The notes beneath the pieces were generated by a model, which worked only from the letters and a program-made list of their open reading frames with translations, was not told where the DNA came from and did no database searches. A stretch of DNA of 64,000 bases, taken from the NCBI GenBank assembly GCA_023399055.1, contig JAEWQV010000017.1, positions 1 to 64,000 of the forward strand. Reading direction: 5' to 3'. The DNA comes from Bacillota bacterium (GTDB taxonomy: Bacteria > Bacillota > Clostridia > Lachnospirales > Lachnospiraceae). Below, piece after piece: positions 50,841-60,332 of this stretch (positions within the stretch are counted from its first letter, which is position 1; each line of letters begins with the position of its first letter). Position numbers and translations under genes: made by a program.

Positions 50841-52928
50841 CTAGACCAGTTCCACCAAAATACTTACACATTTATGATTGTAGAGCTGTTCTGTTCTGGT
50901 GTCGGGTTGGCCAAAGCCCACATAGATCGTATAATTACTGCCTTCTTGTACATACTTTCCTTCTTCATTTACAACAAAGAAAGCCTCATCCCGAATTGGA
51001 AGCTCCAGCTTAGTGCTTTCACCCTTCTTTAGAAATACTCTCTGGAATGCACATAAACTATGATTAGGAACTGCAAACTCTGAATCTTTATTCTTTATAT
51101 AAACCTGTACAACATCTCCTGTATCGTACGTTCCAATGTTCTCAATATCAACTTCCACTTTACCATTTATAAACTTAGCTTGCTTAACAACACAGTTTCC
51201 ATAGGTCAAGCCATATCCAAACGGATACATTGCCTCTCCGCTTATATAGCGGTAAGTTCTTTTTGCCATGGAATAATCCTCAAAAGCTGGCAATTCCTCC
51301 AGGCTATTATAAAAAGTAATTGGTAATTTCCCCGAAGGGGAACTATCGCCAAATAAGGTCTTTGCAATCCTGCTGCCTCCTCTGGCTCCCGGATACCAGG
51401 TAAGGAGAATTCCTTCAAAATGCTCCTTAGCAAAGGATAAATCAATTGCACTGCCCGCTGTTAGACATAATATGGTTGGCTTCCCAACCTTAGCTACTGC
51501 CTCCATTAGAATTCTCTGTGGCTCTGGTAATTGTAAATCCACTTTATCCCCAGAGGCATAGTTATTCCCGGCATCTCCTTCTTCTCCTTCCAAGGATTCG
51601 TCAAGTCCCAGACATAAGATAACCACATCACTCTGTTCCGCAACAATGACTGCTTCACTAATTCGGTCATTATCGTAGGCAAGTCCTTCGGTCTTTAATT
51701 TTGCAATACCGCTGCCCTCGGAATAATATACTCTTGTATCCTTTGCTACCTCTCGTTGAATTCCTTCCAGGATAGTAATATATTCCGAGGAAGTCCCATG
51801 ATAATTGCCTATCAGGGAGGCTCTGCTATTTGCATTTGGTCCAATTACGCCAACAGCCTTTAGCTCTGCCTTATTAAGGGGTAGTAATCCATCATTTTTA
51901 AGTAATACCAAACATTCCTCAGTCACTTTATCTGCAAGTTCAAGATGGCTCTTGCACTCCACGACCTCATATGGAATCTGATCATACTCACTTCCATCAA
52001 ATAATCCCAGCAAATATCTTGTTGTGAAAAGACGTTCTGCCGCCGTTGTTATCTCTTCCTCCGTCACTAAACCATCCTGATAAGCTTTCATGATATATAA
52101 GTAAATATTTCCGCAGTTTAAATCACACCCTGCATTCAACGCCATTGCGGCTGACTCTACAGCAGTATGTGTAACCTTATGATGTTCATGAAAATCTTTA
52201 ATTGCCCAACAATCGGATACAAAGTGGCCTTCAAATCTCCAATCTCCACGAAGAATTTCTCGAATTAAGGTTTTGCTTCCACAACACGGTTCCCCGTTGG
52301 TACGATTGTAAGCCCCCATAACTGCTTCAACTTTGGCTTCTTTTATAAGTGCTTTGAACGCTGGAAGATAGGTTTCATACAAATCTTTTTTCGTGACAAC
52401 CGCATTAAAGGAATGTCGCTCTGCTTCTGGACCAGAATGTACAGCATAGTGTTTAGCACAGGCCGCTGCCTTCATTACTTCTCCATCCCCTTGCAATCCT
52501 TCTACAAAAGCCACTCCCAACCTGCTGGTCAAATAAGGGTCTTCTCCATAGGTTTCATGTCCTCTTCCCCATCTGGGATCACGAAAGATATTAACATTGG
52601 GGGACCAGAAGGTTAAACCCTTATAAATATCACGATCATTATGACTGCTATATGCATTGTATTTGGCTCGCCCTTCCGTTGCGATAGCGTCCGCTACTTG
52701 TTTTATTAAGCTTGTATCAAAAGTTGCTGCCATACCAATTGCCTGTGGAAAACTGGTAGCAACACCAGCTCTGGCAACTCCATGCAATGCCTCATTCCAC
52801 CAATTATAATCAGGTATCCCTAATCTCTTAATTGAAGGAGAATTATATCTTAATTGAGAAGCCTTTTCTTCTAATGTCATCTTCGCAACTAACTCTATCG
52901 CTTTCCTTCTTGCTTCTTCTCGCTTCAT
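50841..52928 (-). CDS. Glycoside hydrolase family 3 (beta-xylosidase/beta-glucosidase)
   Basis: GH3 signatures are present: YNWWNEALHGVA near 41, FSPNVNIFRDPRWGRGHETYGEDP-type segment near 115 (here FWSPNVNIFRDPRWGRG), KHYAVHSGPEAERH, and nucleophile Asp239 in VSDCWAIKDF. The (alpha/beta)6 sandwich and a C-terminal FN3-like domain follow. There is no signal peptide, so it cleaves imported oligosaccharides. The WNEALHGVA variant and the YAVHSGPE motif occur most often in xylosidase-like members. It is last in an operon with a sugar ABC importer, which likely brings in its substrate. Confidence 0.92.
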   Translation of the reverse strand: MKREEARRKAIELVAKMTLEEKASQLRYNSPSIKRLGIPDYNWWNEALHGVARAGVATSFPQAIGMAATFDTSLIKQVADAIATEGRAKYNAYSSHNDRDIYKGLTFWSPNVNIFRDPRWGRGHETYGEDPYLTSRLGVAFVEGLQGDGEVMKAAACAKHYAVHSGPEAERHSFNAVVTKKDLYETYLPAFKALIKEAKVEAVMGAYNRTNGEPCCGSKTLIREILRGDWRFEGHFVSDCWAIKDFHEHHKVTHTAVESAAMALNAGCDLNCGNIYLYIMKAYQDGLVTEEEITTAAERLFTTRYLLGLFDGSEYDQIPYEVVECKSHLELADKVTEECLVLLKNDGLLPLNKAELKAVGVIGPNANSRASLIGNYHGTSSEYITILEGIQREVAKDTRVYYSEGSGIAKLKTEGLAYDNDRISEAVIVAEQSDVVILCLGLDESLEGEEGDAGNNYASGDKVDLQLPEPQRILMEAVAKVGKPTILCLTAGSAIDLSFAKEHFEGILLTWYPGARGGSRIAKTLFGDSSPSGKLPITFYNSLEELPAFEDYSMAKRTYRYISGEAMYPFGYGLTYGNCVVKQAKFINGKVEVDIENIGTYDTGDVVQVYIKNKDSEFAVPNHSLCAFQRVFLKKGESTKLELPIRDEAFFVVNEEGKYVQEGSNYTIYVGFGQPDTRTEQLYNHKCVSILVELV

Positions 52929-52983
52929 ATTTTTTCTCCTTACGATAAACCTCTAACTATTTTTATGTATTTAAGCAAACCCA

Positions 52984-53832
52984 TTATTCTTTTACTCCGC
53001 CTAAAGCAACTCCCGCTATAATATACTTAGAAAGCAGGAAGTAGATTACAAAGAGCGGTAATACTGTCAGAGCAAGACCTAAGTATACAGTGCCCAGTTC
53101 TGTCTTATAAATATCACCTCTAAGTAAGCTAACCATAATCGGCATTGTGTATTTATCACTGTCTGTTAATAAGATCAACGGCATGAACAAGCTATTCCAG
53201 GAAGAAACAAAGGAGAAGATTGCCTGTGTCGCAATCGCTGGTTTCATTATCGGAAGAATAATTCTATTAAATATGCTAAATTCACCTGCTCCATCGATTC
53301 GAGCAGAATTCACAATATCCAGCTGTAGTGACGCCAGCAGATATTGTCTCATAAAAAATACAGTGATGGGTGCCGCTATGGCTGGTAATATCAGTGGTAA
53401 GAAATTATTGGTCATGTGAATCTGATACATGAATTGATAAAAACCAATACTGGTTACCTGTGCAGGTATCATCATGACAGCTAATATGAATGTAAAAAAT
53501 GGTTGTCTCATTCTCCAATCATATACAATCAGAGCATAGGCTGTCAGCGACGAAAAGTAAACTGTACAGGCAGTTGCACCCGTAGATATAATCATGGAGT
53601 TAATAAAGCCCTTTAACGGATTAAAACTCTTGCCTAAAAATACATTAATATTATCGAATAAATGCTTTGAAGGTAATAGAGAAATGGAGCTTTGTTGAAT
53701 TTCAAAGGTTCCACGAGTAGCATTCATGAACATAATCCAAAATGGTAAAATACTTAAAATTGCCAAGGATATGCAGACAATATAAACAATTACACGAGAA
53801 ATACGCCTTAATATTGTCTTTTCTTTTCTCAT
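52984..53832 (-). CDS. Sugar ABC importer permease, MalG type
   Basis: The 282-residue protein has six membrane helices and the ATPase-contact motif SARIDGAGEFSIFNRIILPIMKPA (EAA loop) near 185-205, characteristic of CUT1 carbohydrate permeases. The C-terminus ends with KYIIAGVALGGVKE, also characteristic. It overlaps the MalF-type gene by 4 nt (ATGA), so the two are translationally coupled. No ATPase gene is in the operon; CUT1 systems commonly share an MsmK-like ATPase encoded elsewhere. Confidence 0.93.
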   Translation of the reverse strand: MRKEKTILRRISRVIVYIVCISLAILSILPFWIMFMNATRGTFEIQQSSISLLPSKHLFDNINVFLGKSFNPLKGFINSMIISTGATACTVYFSSLTAYALIVYDWRMRQPFFTFILAVMMIPAQVTSIGFYQFMYQIHMTNNFLPLILPAIAAPITVFFMRQYLLASLQLDIVNSARIDGAGEFSIFNRIILPIMKPAIATQAIFSFVSSWNSLFMPLILLTDSDKYTMPIMVSLLRGDIYKTELGTVYLGLALTVLPLFVIYFLLSKYIIAGVALGGVKE

Positions 53833-54809
53833 TTCGCCATCCTCCTTGCTGCCTTCTCAGCATTTTTCATTTCTTTTTTCTGATCTCTCATCTGCTGCTT
53901 TAGTTTTACAGCACTCTTATCCCTCATGATATAAAAGATAACAGAAGAAAGAATGGCTATTATAATAAACATAATCATGCTCGCGGCGGCAGCTCGGTTA
54001 TAAAGATAACTTCCACTAAAGGCTTGATTATAGATGAATACACTGGTAGTTAGTGTAGCACTGTCCGGTCCGCCCATTAGATAAAGTCTTGGAATATCAA
54101 ACATCTGTAAACCACCAATCATACTAGTAATCAGCGTATAGACCAGAATCGTTTTTAAGTTAGGCAAAGTTACAAAGAAGAAGGTCTGTGCACTGGAGGC
54201 ACCATCAATCTCTGAAGCTTCAAAAAGTTCGGGATTTAAACCTAGGACTCCAGATATTAATACAATCATTGTATATCCATACCACATCCAGAACTGAATA
54301 AAGGCAACAACTCCCCGTGATGTCCATTTTTGAACAGAAAAGTTAATGGGCTCTTGGATAACACCTAAAAACTTCAATAAGTCATTGGCGGGCCCTATGG
54401 GGTATCCAAATAATGAATTAAATAGAATTGCAATTGTTGCTGCAGTAATAATATTAGGCATATAAAACAAAACTTTAAAAACTCCCTGTCCCTTAATTTT
54501 ATTGCGATGGCTGGTAAACCACGCAGTTAAAAGAAGGGCAAGCAGTATTTGGGGAATAAAATTTATTAACCAGATAATTAACGTATTCCATAAGGACTTT
54601 TGAAAAGATGGGTTTTTTATGATTGTTTCAAAATTTTGAAAAGGATTTTCTAAAAAATGAAACTCTGTTCTCCCAAGACCCTTAAAGTCTGTAAAACCAA
54701 TTACAGCTGTATATATAATGGGATATAGCGAAAAAATTAGAAATGCAAGTACAAACGGTATACAAAATATATATCCGTATTTTGCATAGCTGACACCCTT
54801 ATGTCGCAT
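53829..54809 (-). CDS. Sugar ABC importer permease, MalF type
   Basis: Six membrane helices and the EAA loop FEASEIDGASSAQTFFFVTLPNLK near 220 identify a CUT1 permease of 326 residues. The extended basic C-terminal tail (KLKQQMRDQKKEMKNAEKAARR, about residues 298-320) is predicted coiled and is unusual for MalF. GGAGGTGAGG precedes the ATG. It partners MalG-type 52984-53832 to form the channel. A pair of hairpins separates it from the binding-protein gene upstream. Confidence 0.93.
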   Translation of the reverse strand: MRHKGVSYAKYGYIFCIPFVLAFLIFSLYPIIYTAVIGFTDFKGLGRTEFHFLENPFQNFETIIKNPSFQKSLWNTLIIWLINFIPQILLALLLTAWFTSHRNKIKGQGVFKVLFYMPNIITAATIAILFNSLFGYPIGPANDLLKFLGVIQEPINFSVQKWTSRGVVAFIQFWMWYGYTMIVLISGVLGLNPELFEASEIDGASSAQTFFFVTLPNLKTILVYTLITSMIGGLQMFDIPRLYLMGGPDSATLTTSVFIYNQAFSGSYLYNRAAAASMIMFIIIAILSSVIFYIMRDKSAVKLKQQMRDQKKEMKNAEKAARRMAK

Positions 54810-54897
54810 AAGCCCTCACCTCCGATAAACTGTTAACTGTATAATGTATCGCTTCCTATTATCTATTCTTTATTAAAACTGATTATATTCCATCCAC

Positions 54898-54960
54898 TGT
54901 AACTGGAAGAAACACGCAGCGCGTGTTTCTCCAGTTCATGACAAGTGAAACGTTTCGTCA
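54898..54960 (-). promoter_or_regulatory. Intra-operon hairpins between binding protein and permease genes
   Basis: A strong stem AACTGG-AGAAACACGC / GCGTGTTTCT-CCAGTT (about 54898-54934, one bulge) is followed by a GAAACGTTTC-centred dyad (about 54940-54960). In binding-protein operons such hairpins protect the upstream mRNA and cut expression of the permeases. The GAAACGTTTC core also resembles a catabolite-repression cre site, but the location after the first gene is unusual. Confidence 0.6.
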
Positions 54961-54999
54961 TTTCTTCTTGTTTTAGGGGAATTACCAAACTACAGCAGA

Positions 55000-56388
55000 T
55001 TATTCTACTGCAATATCCAAATTGTCTGCTACATTCTGTTTAAAGTCCGCAATTGCGTCTTCCTTTGATTTATTACCTGCCGTATACTCACGTACCTGAT
55101 CACGCCAGTAGGTATTAATTGACTCATCCAACTGTGTTTTGTTCTTACCTGTAGCATTGTTACCTGCTGGAACAAAAATATCAAACATATTCTGTCCACT
55201 TAGGAAGTCAAGCTTTCCATCTGATTTCTTCATTACAGTACCTGATGCAACCGCATCTTTAGTGCCTCCAGGGCCACTAAGAGTGCCATTTGCCCAGTAA
55301 TACTGTAGGCCTGTTTCAGAACTATCTAAGGTTATCCATTCAATGATATCACCAACAGTGGCTTTTAATTTAGTATCCTTATTACCTATTACCCAGGTAC
55401 CGCCCCAGAAGAAGCCAACAGGGGATTCACTCACTGCCCAGTCACCATAGGTGCCTTCACCAACTTTTTCACCACCGCTATTACCTGCCATTACATAGTT
55501 AATGAGCCATGCGGGACCAAAGAAACCAAATACTTTCTGGCTTCCAGCATCTTTCATATCAGCGTACCAGGCATCTGTCCAGTCTTTCGTATCATTGTGA
55601 TAACCGTTATCCTTCAGCTTCTTTGCAAGATCAAAGAACTCCTCACGCTTCGGATCTATGTAAAGCTTATCATCCACAATCCAGGACTTTTCAGAACTAT
55701 TCTCTACCGCATGCCAGATATCACCATCTCCAGATACAATGCCGTAGCCCTTTGCTTTTAGTTCTTCTGCTGCCGCAAAGAATTTATCCCAGCCTGGACC
55801 AATTTTTTCTTTAATTACTGCAGGATCATCAGTTCCCCATACATCTTTAGCAATGGAACGACGATAAATAAATGCTCCACCAGTTGCCTGGTATCCTAAC
55901 CCAACTAAATTACCATCGGTGTTAGATCCTATATCCACGGTATACTGTGCAATGTCTGCTTCCTTTAGTAGCTTATCTACATCAATTCCCAGATCTTTAT
56001 AAGTTGCTGCATATTGCGAAGCATCCCCTTGTGTATACTTAAGTACAAATGCACTTTCTGCACAGAAGATATCAGGTGCATCCGCTCCGCCACCTGAAAG
56101 TGCTAGATCGAGAGCAGGTTGATATTGTCCTTCGGTGGTTGCTATAATTGTTGTTTTAATTTCATAAGGAAAATCTGGATGGAGTTCCTTATACTTTTCA
56201 AGCATCTTTGGAACTTCATCTGTAAAACTCCAAACATTAATAACCTTAACGTTTTCATCGTCTTTCACATCTGTATTCACTACGGTGTCTTTACCCTTGT
56301 CTACTGCGTCATTTTTTGTACCGCATCCAGCAAACCCCATTGTTGCAAGAAGTAAACAAGTAAGAACTAAAGCTATAAATCGTTTCAT
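55000..56388 (-). CDS. Sugar ABC importer substrate-binding lipoprotein
   Basis: A lipoprotein signal (MKRFIALVLTCLLLATMGFAGC, Cys22) precedes a CUT1 binding-protein fold of 462 residues: VINVWSFTDEVPKMLEKYKE, then the aromatic-rich ligand cleft (AWLINYVMAG, FFWGGTWVIG). The GGAGGG ribosome binding site is close to the ATG. It is first in the operon SBP-MalF-MalG-GH3 and divergent from an AraC regulator that probably activates it in response to the imported sugar. Specificity (xylo- or other oligosaccharide) is suggested only by the GH3. Confidence 0.93.
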   Translation of the reverse strand: MKRFIALVLTCLLLATMGFAGCGTKNDAVDKGKDTVVNTDVKDDENVKVINVWSFTDEVPKMLEKYKELHPDFPYEIKTTIIATTEGQYQPALDLALSGGGADAPDIFCAESAFVLKYTQGDASQYAATYKDLGIDVDKLLKEADIAQYTVDIGSNTDGNLVGLGYQATGGAFIYRRSIAKDVWGTDDPAVIKEKIGPGWDKFFAAAEELKAKGYGIVSGDGDIWHAVENSSEKSWIVDDKLYIDPKREEFFDLAKKLKDNGYHNDTKDWTDAWYADMKDAGSQKVFGFFGPAWLINYVMAGNSGGEKVGEGTYGDWAVSESPVGFFWGGTWVIGNKDTKLKATVGDIIEWITLDSSETGLQYYWANGTLSGPGGTKDAVASGTVMKKSDGKLDFLSGQNMFDIFVPAGNNATGKNKTQLDESINTYWRDQVREYTAGNKSKEDAIADFKQNVADNLDIAVE

Positions 56389-56844
56389 TCAAATACCCTC
56401 CTCTTATCTTTTAATTAATTACACCGTAATTGTAGCAAATTCCCATAAAGTATTCTCCCGATTAATTGCTATGTTACTATCAAATCTTGCTATTTTTTAA
56501 AATATTTTTGTACACATTATACGTTTTATGTTAAAATACATATAGTAATATAACCATTATGTATATGTTCAATCTCCTTGTCCTGTACTTTAATTAGTAA
56601 TATTGTATAAATAAATATAGTTAGTTTCGTATTTGATTATGCGTTTTATATACCAAACAGTATTTAAACCCCATCTTCAAAATTAACCATATTTAATATC
56701 ATACTACTACCTAATTGTTGCTATTTATTTCTATGAATTAATTTAAAACACTGCTATTTCTATTCTTATTGAACTTTCACAGATTATCTGAAAGTATATT
56801 TGTAAGTGTCAATTTCAATATTATTGGAAAGTCAGGAGGCCACT
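56389..56844. promoter_or_regulatory. Divergent control region of the sugar operon and its AraC gene
   Basis: The 456-nt AT-rich gap must hold both promoters and the AraC-type operators. A TATAAT-like box is visible on the minus strand near 56520 (ACGTATAATG) but without a good -35. I could not identify direct repeats with confidence. No gene is evident. Confidence 0.4.
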
Positions 56845-57699
56845 ATGATAGAAAATCTTCGCGGAATACAGGAAACCGTTAATTTTAAAACCAATACCAA
56901 TATACGTCTCTATGCAAATGAAGATTGTGAGGAATATCCTTTGCATTGGCATGCTCCACTTGAAATCATAATGCCGTTAAAAAACAAATACCGCATTACC
57001 TGTTGTAAGACCTTATATACCCTACGAGAGGGTGATATTCTCGTCATTAATCCAGGAATTGTGCATGGTATGGAGGCAGATGCCGGGATGCGACTTATTT
57101 TTCAGGCAGACTTTACCTTGCTCCACGGCATTAAGGAATTGGAAGCAACTCTTTCCTTTATTTCACCAGTCCTTCTTATTACTCCAGAAGACGCTCCCGA
57201 AGCACATGAGCAAATACAAAAACTTATTTTAGCCATTTCTGATGAATATTTTACAGATGCTCCCTTAAGTGAAGCATCCATTTATTCAAAATTAATTGAA
57301 ATATTTGTATTAATTGGGAGAAGCTATTCTCCCAATGCAAAAAACTTTAACAGTAATGCCAACAAACAACGGGAATATACAGAACGCTTTTTATTCATCT
57401 GTAATTATATTAATGAACATTGCAGCGAAGATTTGGCTTTAGATGCAATTGCAGACTTATCCGGCTTTAGTAAATATCATTTTAGCCGTCTGTTTAAACA
57501 GTTTACGAATGTATCCTTTTATAAATATTTGAATAAGAAGAGAATTGAAAGTGCTGAAAAGCTTTTGATGGATAAGGAACTAACCATTACGGAAGTAGCT
57601 CTCCGATGTGGTTTTAGCAGTTTGTCTGCTTTTATACGTATGTTTAAGCTAATAAAGGATTGTACCCCTACTGAATTTAAAACTATGTATACCTTATAG
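56845..57699 (+). CDS. AraC/XylS-family transcription activator
   Basis: I use ATG 56845 (AGGAGG 5 nt upstream) over the upstream GTG. The 284-residue protein has an N-terminal cupin-like sugar-sensing domain (about 1-135; HWHAPLEIIMPL is the usual cupin start) and two C-terminal AraC helix-turn-helix units (about 185-284; LDAIADLSGFSKYHFSRLFKQF, and ITEVALRCGFSSLSAFIRMFK). It is divergent from the sugar ABC/GH3 operon and very likely its local regulator. The stop codon lies inside a 19-bp perfect palindrome that ends the transcript. Confidence 0.92.
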   Translation: MIENLRGIQETVNFKTNTNIRLYANEDCEEYPLHWHAPLEIIMPLKNKYRITCCKTLYTLREGDILVINPGIVHGMEADAGMRLIFQADFTLLHGIKELEATLSFISPVLLITPEDAPEAHEQIQKLILAISDEYFTDAPLSEASIYSKLIEIFVLIGRSYSPNAKNFNSNANKQREYTERFLFICNYINEHCSEDLALDAIADLSGFSKYHFSRLFKQFTNVSFYKYLNKKRIESAEKLLMDKELTITEVALRCGFSSLSAFIRMFKLIKDCTPTEFKTMYTL

Positions 57700-57734
57700 A
57701 CAAATGAAACGACAAGTCGTTTCATTTGTCTATA
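57695..57734. terminator. Perfect 40-nt palindrome at the end of the araC-type gene
   Basis: 19-nt arms TATAGACAAATGAAACGAC and their exact complement are separated by only AA. It includes the AraC stop codon. No T-tract follows on the plus strand, so it may act as a bidirectional transcription block or mRNA end protector for the two convergent genes. Confidence 0.75.
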
Positions 57735-57819
57735 GCTGGTAAATTCACCTACTCGAGGTTTCTATAATTAATTTTCATTATTCAATAACCTTCGGTTACT
57801 ACAAAGTGATTGGTGAAGT

Positions 57820-58563
57820 CTATTCCCATTTAAACAAGCGATGAGAAATAGTAATACATACCACAGCAATTGCAATCATTACAATCACCGGAATAAGAAC
57901 ATTACCTATTGGTAATCCAAGCGAAGCCGCCTTGAGAAGTTTTATTCCTTGGGTTAACGGCAAAAGATCCGCTACCCTTTGAAGTGCCGTGGGCATTACT
58001 TCATATGGCAGAGTAGCACCTGAAAAGATGAGCATCGGGAAATACAATAGACTGGCAACAGCACCTGCTATTTTTGTATTTGGCGCTATCCCTCCCACTA
58101 ATAGCCCGATACTAAACATTGACAGCATAACCAGTAAATATGCTCCTAGAAACTCTATCCATGAACCGAGCAACTGGTATCCAAAAAATATAGCTCCAAT
58201 TGCATATACGAGGATGAGTGAAATAATTGCATAAAGTGCATAAATGACAACTTGTACCGATAAGATTAGAGCAGGACTAATGGGAGTCACCTTAAATCTC
58301 TTTAATATTTTTCTACTTCGGTATTCTGATAAAACTAACGGAAGTCCCATCACGCCTCCCGCACATATGGCAATGGTTGAGACTGCACCGAAAGATTGTG
58401 CCAAGAATGAATATTTTGCGCCGTCAAAAGCTGGTTTATCTCCAAACACTGCTCCCAAGATAATAACGACAACCACGGGCATGCAGATAGCAAAAATGAA
58501 CATATCTAACCCACGAAGGGATAATCGGACTTCTGTTTTTAATAAGACTCTAAATGCTTTCAT
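57820..58563 (-). CDS. ABC-2 type exporter permease
   Basis: The 247-residue protein has six membrane helices of the ABC-2 family: FAICMPVVVVIILGAVFGD first, then SEYRSRKILKRFKVTPISP as the cytoplasmic coupling loop, and the family GG-AP-type segment LVGGIAPNTKIAGAVASLLYFPMLIFSGATLPYEVMP at about 155-195. It forms the channel for the ATPase encoded just upstream, whose gene it overlaps by 14 nt. It likely exports a drug or hydrophobic compound. GAGGAGG precedes the ATG. The MerR gene further upstream is the probable regulator. Confidence 0.9.
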   Translation of the reverse strand: MKAFRVLLKTEVRLSLRGLDMFIFAICMPVVVVIILGAVFGDKPAFDGAKYSFLAQSFGAVSTIAICAGGVMGLPLVLSEYRSRKILKRFKVTPISPALILSVQVVIYALYAIISLILVYAIGAIFFGYQLLGSWIEFLGAYLLVMLSMFSIGLLVGGIAPNTKIAGAVASLLYFPMLIFSGATLPYEVMPTALQRVADLLPLTQGIKLLKAASLGLPIGNVLIPVIVMIAIAVVCITISHRLFKWE

Positions 58564-59281
58564 TTTCTACCTCCTCATCTGTGTACCAAAGATAAGCATC
58601 TTCAAATTTTTCATAAGGACTGGCTTCGATAGCTTCCTGTACAGTCCCATAAAATATACTTTTACCCTTTTTCATAATAATAATTTTGTCACAAAGTGCT
58701 TCTACCTCGTCCATGAAATGAGAGGTTAATAAAATCGTTTTCCCTGTCATTTTTAAGGCGGAAAGGCTATTCCAAACTTCCCGACGTGCTTTCGTATCCA
58801 AACCAGTTGTTAGCTCATCTAAGAAAACAACTTCAGGATTTGGAATTAGTGCAAGCACTATAAAAAGTCGTTGTTTCTGACCTCCCGATAGCTCTCCCAC
58901 AAGGCTTTTCAGCTTGTCCCAAAGCCCAAATTCCTTAAGAAGATCGATATAGTTAGATGGGTTTTTGTAAAGCGAAGCCGTAACCTCACAAAGTTCAGCT
59001 ACTCTTATTTTGTCTTGATAGTTTGCTTCCTGAAATTGAACTCCAACCTTCTCAAATAATTTTTTTCGCTCTTTTTGTGGATTCATTCCCAAAATGGATA
59101 CTGTTCCGCTATCTTGCTTCTTAGTTCCTAAAACACATTCAATGGTGGTACTCTTACCTGCACCATTAGCACCCAGCAGCCCAAATACCTCTCCCCGGCA
59201 TATAGAGAGATTGATATTCTCCACTGCTATCCTATGGTCATAGGTTTTGCAGAGCTCTTTTACTTCAATTGTTGTTTCCAT
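58550..59281 (-). CDS. ABC-2 type exporter ATPase
   Basis: I choose the ATG at 59281 (GGAGG 11 nt upstream); the open frame up to 59362 would overlap the MerR gene. Walker A LLGANGAGKSTTIE, signature LSGGQKQRLFIVLAL and switch LTSHFMDEVEALCDK are present. Walker B reads VVFLDELTTGLD with Leu in place of the usual Pro of DEP, a variant common in this exporter subgroup. The 243-residue protein energises the adjacent permease. Order MerR-ATPase-permease on one strand suggests a self-contained drug response unit. Confidence 0.9.
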   Translation of the reverse strand: METTIEVKELCKTYDHRIAVENINLSICRGEVFGLLGANGAGKSTTIECVLGTKKQDSGTVSILGMNPQKERKKLFEKVGVQFQEANYQDKIRVAELCEVTASLYKNPSNYIDLLKEFGLWDKLKSLVGELSGGQKQRLFIVLALIPNPEVVFLDELTTGLDTKARREVWNSLSALKMTGKTILLTSHFMDEVEALCDKIIIMKKGKSIFYGTVQEAIEASPYEKFEDAYLWYTDEEVENESI

Positions 59282-59339
59282 GTAGTTAAATTCCTCCTTC
59301 TTTTTTGTATAAAGAATAACACCAGCACAAAGTCTGGTG

Positions 59340-60101
59340 TTAAAATGGAGGGTTTTCCTCAAATTGTTTTTTCATTTTCTCAAGATGATCAATCATCGCT
59401 TTTGCGTTTTGTTCTGCATACTTCAATGACGTAAGTAGTTTATCGCACACAGAAATAATATCATCATCCTCCTTTGGAGTGTCAATCACCTGTCGAATGT
59501 CTGCCCCTGGATTTCGAGATATGGTATTCAACATACGCAAAATTGCTGAAAGAGAGTAATTTGCACAACGCAAAGAACGGATGATTTTTAACCGCCTAAT
59601 ATCTTCCTCATCATAAACACGATAGCCATTTTGTTTTCGTTTTATTGTAATTAAGCCATTCAGTTCCCAATTCCTTAATGCATTTATAGAGACTTGTAAA
59701 TAATCAGCCACTTCTTTTCTATTTAAATATATACTTGCTGTTTCTTTATAATCTCCTAAAAATAGCTTTTCTGTAATCACGATGGCTTCTTCTGCATTTC
59801 TTCGCTCATTGCTAATCTGCTGCAGATAGTGTTGTGCCTGGAAGATTGCCCTGTCAAAGTCCCCAAGTGCTGCCGTCTTAATTATAGCAATTGCTTGCTT
59901 TCTTAAGCCATTTTGCAAAACTTCAACCCTTAGAGCAATTCTGGCAAATTTAATCTGTTCTATATGAAAGTCTGTAAAGACACGATAACCATTTTCTTTC
60001 CGCATTGGTTTGGGAATTAGCTCCAGCTCTTCATAGAGCCTTACTGTATTCGGATGGATGCCAATGCATTTTGCAACCTCAGACGTCTTATAGGTGTTCA
60101 T
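59340..60101 (-). CDS. MerR regulator with two helix-turn-helix domains
   Basis: The 253-residue protein contains two separate MerR winged helices: residues about 3-70 (YKTSEVAKCIGIHPNTVRLY and GYRVFTDFHIEQIKFA) and about 125-195 (LNRKEVADYLQVSINALRNW, GYRVYDEEDIRRLKIIRSL). They are joined by a 50-residue helix. A C-terminal helix follows, which in MerR proteins makes the dimer. Two DNA-binding domains per chain differ from ordinary MerR and may allow binding to two sites or to DNA as a monomer. It is 58 nt upstream of an ABC-2 exporter pair, its likely target. A hairpin repeat copy lies 30 nt upstream of its start. Confidence 0.88.
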   Translation of the reverse strand: MNTYKTSEVAKCIGIHPNTVRLYEELELIPKPMRKENGYRVFTDFHIEQIKFARIALRVEVLQNGLRKQAIAIIKTAALGDFDRAIFQAQHYLQQISNERRNAEEAIVITEKLFLGDYKETASIYLNRKEVADYLQVSINALRNWELNGLITIKRKQNGYRVYDEEDIRRLKIIRSLRCANYSLSAILRMLNTISRNPGADIRQVIDTPKEDDDIISVCDKLLTSLKYAEQNAKAMIDHLEKMKKQFEENPPF

Positions 60102-60130
60102 TTTATCACCGCCATTCTATTTTCTTATTG

Positions 60131-60180
60131 CTCCATTCGGCACTCGCAAGCAAGCTTGCAAATACCTCATTCCGCTTTCA
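60131..60180 (-). repeat. Copy 2 of the 50-nt hairpin repeat
   Basis: On the minus strand GGTATTTGCAAGC pairs over 13 positions with GCTTGCGAGTGCC when G-U pairs are allowed, loop TT. It matches 43837-43885 at about three quarters of positions, and the stem changes are compensatory. It lies in the leader of the double-HTH MerR gene. The rest of the gap 60102-60332 shows nothing else. Confidence 0.7.
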
Positions 60181-60332
60181 GTATATCATAGCATAAAAGT
60201 CTGATGTTTTAATGGAGGGTTTTAATTGTACGCTATAGTACAACATTCTTTTATGAAGTTAGGTTTCCAAGGAAAAGTTTTACCACATTCTCAGATATAA
60301 GGCTTCTCTACTTAGGGAAAATAAGCTTTACA

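Noticed and set aside
54940..54960. Catabolite repression (cre) site near GAAACGTTTC
   Set aside because: It fits only partly and lies after the first gene of the operon; a hairpin role explains it as well.
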